13,969 nucleotides of DNA from Deltaproteobacteria bacterium (GTDB lineage Bacteria > Myxococcota_A > UBA9160 > PR03), in NCBI GenBank assembly GCA_018262315.1, contig JAGSPS010000039.1:1-13969 (forward strand). The letters are read 5' to 3'. The stretch's first letter is position 1; each line of letters starts with the position of its first letter. The notes below the pieces were generated by a model. The model searched no databases. It had not been told where the DNA came from and saw only the letters and a list, made by a program, of their open reading frames with translations. Below, piece by piece: positions 7,491 through 12,978 of the stretch. A program made the translations under genes and the position numbers.

Positions 7491-7636
7491 CCCCGCGTCC
7501 CCTTCGCCGGTCGCGAACTCCCCTTGCCCGCTCTCGGCGTCCCCTTACCCGAACTCCGAGCCCCCTGACCCGTGTTGGCGCGGCCGGTTCCACCGGCCGG
7601 CGCGGAAATCATGAACTTGCCCGGCGCGGAAATCAT
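7487..7636 (-). repeat. Dispersed hairpin plus 21-bp-unit repeat element, copy 2 (inside nth)
   Basis: Second copy, minus orientation and fully contained in the nth reading frame. ATGATTTCCGCGCCGG occurs at 7636 and again at 7612 (24-nt period). The hairpin stem is 8 bp, CGGCCGGT/ACCGGCCG with a 3-nt loop (7581-7599). Four uninterrupted 21-bp units follow: 7576-7556, 7555-7535, 7534-7514 and 7513-7493. Each carries a purine-rich GGTCAGGGG, GGTAAGGGG or similar core. It is the best-preserved tail of the three copies. Confidence 0.85.
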
Positions 7637-8281
7637 GAGCTGAGGGCATTCCCCGGCGAGCGGACAACTCTCACAGCGCGGCCGTTTCGCCGTGCAGCAG
7701 ACGCGACCGTGATGGATGACCCGGTTCGTGAAGGTCGTCCACTCGCGCTCGGGCAGCAGCGCCGCGAGGTCGCGCTCGATCTGCTCGGGATCCTCCGCGC
7801 GCGTGAGGCCGAGCCGTCGGTTCACGCGCTGCATGTGTGTGTCGACCGCGAGGCCGGGGATGCCGAAGGCGTTGCCCAGCACCACGTTCGCCGTCTTTCG
7901 CGCGACGCCGCGCAGCGAGATCAGGTCGTCCAGCAGCGCGGGCACGCGACCGCGGAAGCGCTCGGTGAGATCGCGCGCCGCCGACTGGATCGACTTCGCC
8001 TTCTGGCGGTAGAAGCCCGTCGGGCGGATGATCGCCTCGATCGCGGTGGGATCGGCGTCGGCGAGCGCCGCCGGCGTCGCGTAGTCTCGGAACAGCCGCA
8101 CGGTGACCTCGTTCACCTTCTTGTCCGTGCACTGGGCCGAAAGGATCGTGGCGATCAGCAGCTCGAACGGACTGCGGAAACGGAGCGCCGTACGCGCGCC
8201 GGGATACGCGTTGGCCAGCAATGCGACGAGGCGCGCCGCTCGTCGCTGGCGTTCGTGCCGGGTTTCGCGCGGCATGCGCAT
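7487..8281 (-). CDS. nth: Endonuclease III with a repeat-derived C-terminal extension
   Basis: A 264-residue bifunctional DNA glycosylase/AP lyase that removes oxidised pyrimidines in base excision repair. Core features: SPFELLIATILSAQCTD (37-53), helix-hairpin-helix LRGVARKTANVVLG (123-136) with catalytic Lys129, Asp147 in AVDTHMQRV, and a 4Fe-4S cluster loop Cys196-x6-Cys203-x2-Cys206-x5-Cys212. E. coli Nth is 211 residues and ends soon after the last cysteine; here the frame continues 50 more residues, from Met216, entirely through repeat copy 2: MISAPGKF-MISAPAGG, the hairpin, then four heptads (NTGQGAR, SSGKGTP, RAGKGSS, RPAKGTR). The tail is Gly/Lys/Arg-rich and likely disordered. The stop overlaps the Nudix start. 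ATG 8281 is chosen; a second ATG is two codons later (8275), and neither has a strong Shine-Dalgarno sequence. The core identity is secure; whether the tail matters is unknown. Confidence 0.95.
   Translation of the reverse strand: MRMPRETRHERQRRAARLVALLANAYPGARTALRFRSPFELLIATILSAQCTDKKVNEVTVRLFRDYATPAALADADPTAIEAIIRPTGFYRQKAKSIQSAARDLTERFRGRVPALLDDLISLRGVARKTANVVLGNAFGIPGLAVDTHMQRVNRRLGLTRAEDPEQIERDLAALLPEREWTTFTNRVIHHGRVCCTAKRPRCESCPLAGECPQLMISAPGKFMISAPAGGTGRANTGQGARSSGKGTPRAGKGSSRPAKGTRG
7499..7504 (-). promoter_or_regulatory. Ribosome binding site of the Nudix gene, donated by the repeat
   Basis: AAGGGG on the minus strand, 8 nt before ATG 7490. It is the core of the last 21-bp unit of repeat copy 2, so the repeat appears to provide the Shine-Dalgarno sequence for the next gene. 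Confidence 0.5.
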
Positions 8282-8297
8282 CCGAGACTAACGGATT

Positions 8298-8304
8298 GGA
8301 GGGG
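8298..8304 (+). promoter_or_regulatory. Ribosome binding site of the alpha/beta hydrolase
   Basis: GGAGGGG ends 4 nt before ATG 8309. It lies within the 27-bp gap between the divergent nth and hydrolase start codons and fixes the hydrolase start. Confidence 0.7.
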
Positions 8305-8308
8305 CGAG

Positions 8309-8947
8309 ATGGCCAGGGGCGAGGAGCGCGCGGTCACGATCCTGCTGGACGGCGGGGAGGGAATCGCGCTCGACGGACTCTTCATGGCGAGTCGCGAAGC
8401 CGACGCGGGCGGCGTCGTGATCGCCCCGCCGCATCCGCTCTACGGCGGCAGCATGGACTCGCCGGTGGTTTCGGAGATCGCGTGGGCGTGCGCCAGGGCG
8501 GGACTCGCATCGCTGCGCTTCAACTGGCGCGGCGTCGGCGCGAGTGGAGGCATGTCGAGCGGTGACGCGGAACACGCGCGCGCCGACTATGCAGCGGCAC
8601 TCGCGCAACTCGCGAGCACGGTGCCGGGACGGCTGCTCGCGGCGGGCTACTCGTTCGGCGCCGCCGCCGCGGTGCGCGCCGTCGCCGAAGAGCCGCGTGT
8701 GCGCGGACTGATCCTGGTGGCGCCGCCGCCTGCGCTGCTCGATCGCGCCGCGCTGGTCGCGCGTCGCCGCGATGTGTTGATCCTCGGTGGCGAGAACGAC
8801 GAGATCGCCGCAGCGGCGGCGCTCGAAGCGATCGCGCGAGAGCTGCCGCGTGCTCGCTTCGTGCGGATCGAGGAAGCCGATCATTTCTTCGGGGCAGGGT
8901 TGGCGGACGTGGGCAGGGAGATCACGAAGTGGCTCGGTGGGGAGTGA
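8309..8947 (+). CDS. Alpha/beta hydrolase of the short dienelactone-hydrolase-like type
   Basis: A 212-residue soluble alpha/beta-hydrolase. The early strand-loop APPHPLYGGSMDSPVV (39-54), FNWRGVGASGG (71-81), nucleophile elbow GYSFG with Ser115 (113-117), ILGGENDEI with Asp164 (158-166) and EADHFF with His192 (189-194) give the expected order Ser-Asp-His. This pattern matches the small COG2945-like hydrolase group, whose substrates are unknown. There is no signal peptide. Start ATG 8309 has a strong Shine-Dalgarno sequence; longer in-frame sequence upstream is antisense to nth. It diverges from nth with 27 bp between start codons and is convergent with the histidine kinase, with repeat copy 3 in the gap. 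It is the only plus-strand gene between the left edge and gshB. No substrate should be assigned. Confidence 0.9.
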   Translation: MARGEERAVTILLDGGEGIALDGLFMASREADAGGVVIAPPHPLYGGSMDSPVVSEIAWACARAGLASLRFNWRGVGASGGMSSGDAEHARADYAAALAQLASTVPGRLLAAGYSFGAAAAVRAVAEEPRVRGLILVAPPPALLDRAALVARRRDVLILGGENDEIAAAAALEAIARELPRARFVRIEEADHFFGAGLADVGREITKWLGGE

Positions 8948-8977
8948 CGATGCTCTGCCAGGAGTGAAGCGAGCCTT

Positions 8978-9084
8978 ATGATCTCCGCGCCGGCCGGTGG
9001 AACCGGCCGCGCCAACACGAGTCAGGGGGCTCGGAGGTCGGGTCAGGGGGCTCATTTGGCTTGCGGGTTGGTCAAGGTGACTGG
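8978..9084 (+). repeat. Dispersed hairpin plus 21-bp-unit repeat element, copy 3
   Basis: Third copy, plus orientation, in the 124-bp gap between the convergent hydrolase and histidine kinase genes. It has a single ATGATCTCCGCGCCGG (the 24-nt duplication is absent), the 8-bp stem CGGCCGGT/ACCGGCCG with loop GGA (8991-9009), 21-bp units at 9014-9034 and 9035-9055, and after an 8-nt interruption a third GGTCAAGG-type unit at about 9064-9084. A 36-codon frame reading MISAPAGGTGRANTSQGA is open from 8978 to 9088 but has no good ribosome binding site and is probably not a gene. The hairpin could also slow or stop transcription, though no T run follows. Confidence 0.8.
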
Positions 9085-10328
9085 GTGAATCCCGGAAGGC
9101 GGATGCGGAAGCGGCTGCCGCCGCCGGGGCGATCGGTGATCGCGAGCGTTCCGTTTGCTTCGGCGACGATGCGGAACGAGATGGCGAGGCCGAGGCCACC
9201 CGGGCGTTCGGACTTGGTCGAGAAGAACGGTTCGAAGAGACGGCGGCGCAGTGCGCGCGGAATGCCCGGACCGCGGTCCTCGACGTCGATCTGCAGCACC
9301 TGGCCGAGCGAACGGGCGGCGATCCGCACGTCGCCGTCGGCCGGTGTCGCGTCGAGCGCGTTGAGCGTGAGGTTGAGCAGCACCTGACGGAGCGCGTCGG
9401 GTGCGAGCGCGCAGCCGGGCAGCGCCGGCGCGACGTCCGTGGCGAAGTCCACGCCGGCCGCCGCAGCGCGGTGCGCGACCAATCGCAGTACCGCCGCGAC
9501 GACCTCCGCCACATCGCAGCCACCATCCTGCGCGGGCGTCGGCAGGCGCGGGCTCGCGTGATCGAGGACGAGATCGAGCAGGCGCTCGATGCGCACCAAC
9601 TCGTCGCCCGCGACATCGAGGAAGCTCTGGAGGAACTCGGGGTCGTCGCGGCGCTCGGGCAGCAGTTGCAGGAAGGTCTTCACCGAGACCAGCGGGTTGC
9701 GCACTTCGTGGACGATCTCGGCGACCAGCCCGCCGAGCGCGGCGAGGCGATCCAGGCGACGCACGTCGGCGTCGAGCCGCGCGAGTCGGGCGCCGGCGAT
9801 CGCGCCCAACAGTGGCCCTTCGACGCGTCGCGCTGCGGCGTCGAGCGCGGCGAGCGTGCGCGGTCGCACGAATGCGTTGGCTGCGCCGCCCAGCAGCAGT
9901 ACCGCCGCGGCAGCCCCGGACGCCGGTGCAACGGGAACCGCTGCGGTGTAGCCGTCACGCACGATCGCGGCACGGGCGGGATCAGGCGTCGCGGCGCCGC
10001 CGAGGTCGGTGGCGCCGTCGAGCGCGGCGAGCGACTCGTACTCGGCCGCGCTCGGCGCGCGCGCCGGCAGGTCCGCGCCGATTGCCGCGACCACGCGCGG
10101 TGCGCTCCCCTGCGTGACCCACCAGGCTGCCGCACGTGCCGCACCCGTCTCGATGACGAGTTGCTGGAGCGCGCTCGAGAGCAGGCTCTGGAGGTCGTCG
10201 GTGTCACTCGGCGCCGGGGCGGCGCGGCGGCCGCGGGGGCGTCGCGCGTCGGTGGAATGTCGCGCGGGGGGAGGTCTGTCCCCGAAGTCCACGGCCAGTC
10301 CACGGGGAGGACCGTCCCCTTTCTCCAT
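9072..10328 (-). CDS. Soluble sensor histidine kinase with GAF-like N-terminal region
   Basis: A 418-residue two-component sensor kinase. The kinase core is complete: H-box VHEVRNPLVSVKTFLQLL with phospho-acceptor His207, N-box LNLTLNALDATP (Asn323), G1 DRGPGI (351-356), F-box FEPFFSTK (365-372) and G2 GGLGLAIS (377-384). The order and wording resemble NtrB/AtoS-type kinases. Residues about 43-180 look like a GAF-type sensory domain by composition and position; this is weaker. No membrane segment is present, so it should sense a cytoplasmic signal. ATG 10328 overlaps the PBP1A stop (TGATG), indicating coupling. Residues 4-21 are encoded by a REP-like repeat, and the last six residues by the tail of repeat copy 3. 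No response regulator gene is in the window, so the partner is unknown. Downstream GTG codons, for example at 10292, are alternative starts. Confidence 0.92.
   Translation of the reverse strand: MEKGDGPPRGLAVDFGDRPPPARHSTDARRPRGRRAAPAPSDTDDLQSLLSSALQQLVIETGAARAAAWWVTQGSAPRVVAAIGADLPARAPSAAEYESLAALDGATDLGGAATPDPARAAIVRDGYTAAVPVAPASGAAAAVLLLGGAANAFVRPRTLAALDAAARRVEGPLLGAIAGARLARLDADVRRLDRLAALGGLVAEIVHEVRNPLVSVKTFLQLLPERRDDPEFLQSFLDVAGDELVRIERLLDLVLDHASPRLPTPAQDGGCDVAEVVAAVLRLVAHRAAAAGVDFATDVAPALPGCALAPDALRQVLLNLTLNALDATPADGDVRIAARSLGQVLQIDVEDRGPGIPRALRRRLFEPFFSTKSERPGGLGLAISFRIVAEANGTLAITDRPGGGSRFRIRLPGFTQSP
10268..10319 (-). repeat. REP-like two-fold repeat inside the start of the histidine kinase gene
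   Basis: Two 16-nt units with only two differences, GGGGACGGTCCTCCCC (10304-10319) and GGGGACAGACCTCCCC (10268-10283), minus strand, period 36. Each can form a GGGGA/TCCCC stem. Between them GTGGACT and GTGGACTT are also repeated. The layout resembles REP/BIME palindromic elements, but only one occurrence is in this window, so its dispersed nature is not shown here. Confidence 0.55.
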
Positions 10329-12886
10329 CAGAAGTCCATGCGGAGGAGTTTGCGCTCCTCGCCTTCGCTGAGGCCGCCGGCGCCGGGGGCTTCGGCGGGT
10401 TCCTGGCCGGCGGGGAAGGCCTGGAGCACCGAGTTGGCGGTGTCGTCGCCGGCGAGTTTGCCGGTGGACGGATCGACGCGCGCGTACGAGACGCCTTCGG
10501 GAACCGGGAACTGGCGAACCGGCTTGTCGAGGTGCGCCTCGCGCATGAACTCGATCCAGATCGGAAGGGCCGCGCGGCTGCCCGTCTCGCCCTTGCCGAG
10601 ACTGCGGCGCACGTCGAAGCCCAGCCACGCACCGGCGGCGATGTCGGTCGAGAAGCCGATGAACCAACAGTCGCCGTGGTCGTCGGTGGTGCCCGTCTTG
10701 CCCGCGAGCGGACGGCCCAGCACGCGCGCCTTGGCCGCCGTGCCACCGGGGTGCTCGACCGGCGCGCGCAGCAGATCCGCCACCAGGAAGGCGTCGCTCG
10801 GCGACATCACCTGATCGGGACCCATCGGCACGCCGTCGGCGAGTACCTGCGGTGTCGCTTTCGCGCTCTCCCAGGTGGGCGGCGACTCGTCGGTCGGACG
10901 GTCGAGCGCGAGGTTCTCGACCAGCACCTTGCCGTCGCGATCGAGGACGCGGCGGATGAAGATCGGCTCGACGCGGCGGCCGCCGGCCGCGAACACCGAG
11001 TACGCGGAGGTCATCTCGACCAGCGTCACCGCGTTGGCGCCGAGCGCCAGGGACGGATACGGCGCGAGGTGCGATCGGATGCCGAGCTGGTGCGCGAGGT
11101 TCACGATCGGCCGGATGCCGACGCGGAAGAGCAGGTTCACGGTCGCGAGGTTCAGCGAACGCGCGATCGCTTCGCGCATCGGGACGGGTCCGCGATACTT
11201 GTGGTCGTAGTTCTGCGGCGCCCAGACGGCGCCGCTCGTGGGATCGCTGTACGAGAACGGCGCATCGTTGAGCGTCGTCGCCGCCGTGAGTCCCTTGGTG
11301 AGCGCCGTCGCGTACACGAAGGGTTTGAACGCGGAACCCGCTTGGCGGCGCGCTTGCACGGCGCGGTCGAACTGGGAGCGCGCGTAGTCGTAGCCGCCGA
11401 CCAGCGCGAGGACCTCGCCGTTCGCGACGTCGAGCGCGAGGAAGGCGCCTTCCACATCGGGATTCTGGTAGAGCGTGATGCGCGTGGCGGCGGGCGGCGG
11501 CGGGGGCGCCGCCGGCTCGTCTGCGGTCGGTTCGGCGTCGGACTCGGTATCGGGCTCGGTGCTCGCGGTGTCGGGCTTGGGCGGCTCGGCCTCCGGCGGC
11601 AGCACGCGGAAACGCGCGACGTCGCCGACCGAGAGCGCTTGCGAGATCTTGGCTTTCGGTGCGGACGCCCGCTCGATGTTGCGGTCGCGTGCCCACGCGA
11701 CGTCGGCCAGGTGTACTTCGCCGCCGAGGTTCGGCGCGAACGCGACGTGCGCGACGTGCTTGGCGTCGTCGTTCGCGGTGACGACGCCGAGCCACGTCTT
11801 CGCCGGGTCGAGCGAAGCCAGCGTCGGGCTCGACGCGGGATCGAGCTTGTTCTCCGCAGCGACGCGCTGGACTTCTGCTTCCAGCTGCGCGCGCGGCACG
11901 CGGCGCACGGGTCCGCGCCAGCCCTGGCGGTGATCGAGCGCCTCGACGCCCGCGCGCAGAGCCGCTTCGGCCGTCCGTTGCAGGTGGAGGTCGAGCGTGG
12001 TCTCGATGCGCAGGCCGCCCTTCAGCACGGTCTCGCCGCCGAGTTTCTGGAACAGGTGACGGCGCACTTCTTCGGTGAACCAGGTCGCTGTAGCGAAGTC
12101 CGCGTGCTCGGGCGCTACGCGGAGCACGGGCGGCGCCGCGATTGCGGCGTCGTAGCTGGCCTCGTCGATGAAGCCCACGGCGACCATGCGTCCCAACACA
12201 TATTGGCGACGATTTTCGGCCGCTTCGTAGTTGCCGAGCGGCGAGAAGCGCGACGGGGCCTTCGGCAGTCCCGCCAGCATCGCGCCCTCCGACACGCTGA
12301 GCTCGCCGACCTTCTTGCCGAAGTAGGTGCGCGCCGCTTCGCCGATGCCCCATGCGCCGCCGCCGAAATAGATCTGGTTCAGGTAGAGCGCGAGGATCTC
12401 GTCCTTGGTGAGGTGCTGCTCGAGCCGCCGCGCGAGGATCATCTCTTTGAGCTTGCGATCGAAGCGTCGCTCGGGCGAGAGCAGGAGACTCTTCACCGTC
12501 TGCTGGGTGATCGTGGAGCCGCCCTGCACGATCTCGCCGGCCGTGAAGTCGGCCCACGCGGCGCGCACGATCGCGCGGAAGTCGATCCCGCTGTGCTCGA
12601 AGAAGGCGTCGTCTTCGCCCGCGACGAACGCGAGGATCACGTGCTCGGGGATCTCGTCGAGGCGCACCAGGCGGCGGCGTTCGTCGAAGAATTCGCCGAT
12701 CGGCCTGCCGTCGCGGTCGTAGACGGTGCTGGCCAGCGGCGGGCGGTAGTCGTCGATGCCGTGGAGGTCGGGAAGATCGCTCACGATCGCCAGGTAGAGG
12801 GCGATCGCAGTCCCGGCGGCCCCGGCGACGGCGAGGATCACCAGGCCCACGAGCGCGAGCGCGATCCGCCTGATCCAGGACCTCAT
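10328..12886 (-). CDS. mrcA: Penicillin-binding protein 1A, bifunctional transglycosylase/transpeptidase
   Basis: An 852-residue class A PBP, the usual length for PBP1A. A short cytoplasmic N-terminus and one membrane anchor (8-34) precede a GT51 glycosyltransferase domain with AGEDDAFFEHSGID (catalytic Glu91), GGSTITQQTVKSLL (122-135) and KLKEMILARRLE (145-156). The transpeptidase domain has SxxK at Ser518-Lys521 (GSAFKPF), SxN at 577-579 (SLN) and KTGT at 730-733. Between them is a PBP1A-type OB-like region (about 320-430) followed by an acidic and proline-rich stretch (430-467), probably a flexible linker. It polymerises and cross-links peptidoglycan in the periplasm. ATG 12886 has GGAG upstream. 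The stop overlaps the histidine kinase start, so the kinase is translated behind it. It diverges from gshB across 92 bp, where I see no convincing promoter. Confidence 0.96.
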   Translation of the reverse strand: MRSWIRRIALALVGLVILAVAGAAGTAIALYLAIVSDLPDLHGIDDYRPPLASTVYDRDGRPIGEFFDERRRLVRLDEIPEHVILAFVAGEDDAFFEHSGIDFRAIVRAAWADFTAGEIVQGGSTITQQTVKSLLLSPERRFDRKLKEMILARRLEQHLTKDEILALYLNQIYFGGGAWGIGEAARTYFGKKVGELSVSEGAMLAGLPKAPSRFSPLGNYEAAENRRQYVLGRMVAVGFIDEASYDAAIAAPPVLRVAPEHADFATATWFTEEVRRHLFQKLGGETVLKGGLRIETTLDLHLQRTAEAALRAGVEALDHRQGWRGPVRRVPRAQLEAEVQRVAAENKLDPASSPTLASLDPAKTWLGVVTANDDAKHVAHVAFAPNLGGEVHLADVAWARDRNIERASAPKAKISQALSVGDVARFRVLPPEAEPPKPDTASTEPDTESDAEPTADEPAAPPPPPAATRITLYQNPDVEGAFLALDVANGEVLALVGGYDYARSQFDRAVQARRQAGSAFKPFVYATALTKGLTAATTLNDAPFSYSDPTSGAVWAPQNYDHKYRGPVPMREAIARSLNLATVNLLFRVGIRPIVNLAHQLGIRSHLAPYPSLALGANAVTLVEMTSAYSVFAAGGRRVEPIFIRRVLDRDGKVLVENLALDRPTDESPPTWESAKATPQVLADGVPMGPDQVMSPSDAFLVADLLRAPVEHPGGTAAKARVLGRPLAGKTGTTDDHGDCWFIGFSTDIAAGAWLGFDVRRSLGKGETGSRAALPIWIEFMREAHLDKPVRQFPVPEGVSYARVDPSTGKLAGDDTANSVLQAFPAGQEPAEAPGAGGLSEGEERKLLRMDF

Positions 12887-12967
12887 CGATGACTCCGGGG
12901 GAGAGCGCGCAAACTAGCCGACGCCGCCGAGGCTGCGCTACCGAACGGCGTCCCCGGCGCGTGGCCT

Positions 12968-12971
12968 GGAG
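12968..12971 (+). promoter_or_regulatory. Possible ribosome binding site for a TTG start (gshB)
   Basis: GGAG lies 7 nt before TTG 12979, while ATG 13000 has no Shine-Dalgarno match. It supports the TTG start but is a short match. Confidence 0.4.
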
Positions 12972-12978
12972 CCCCGAT

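Noticed and set aside
5895..9084. CRISPR array or integron attC sites
   Set aside because: Copies are about 1.4-1.6 kb apart with genes between, tail units have no spacers, and no cas or integrase gene is present.
8978..9088. Small gene of 36 codons in repeat copy 3
   Set aside because: It follows the repeat frame, has no good ribosome binding site and no independent support; described as part of the repeat.
10532..12892. A 786-codon plus-strand frame antisense to PBP1A
   Set aside because: It is rich in Arg, Glu, Asp and Val with no domain pattern, the usual mirror of a GC-rich gene.
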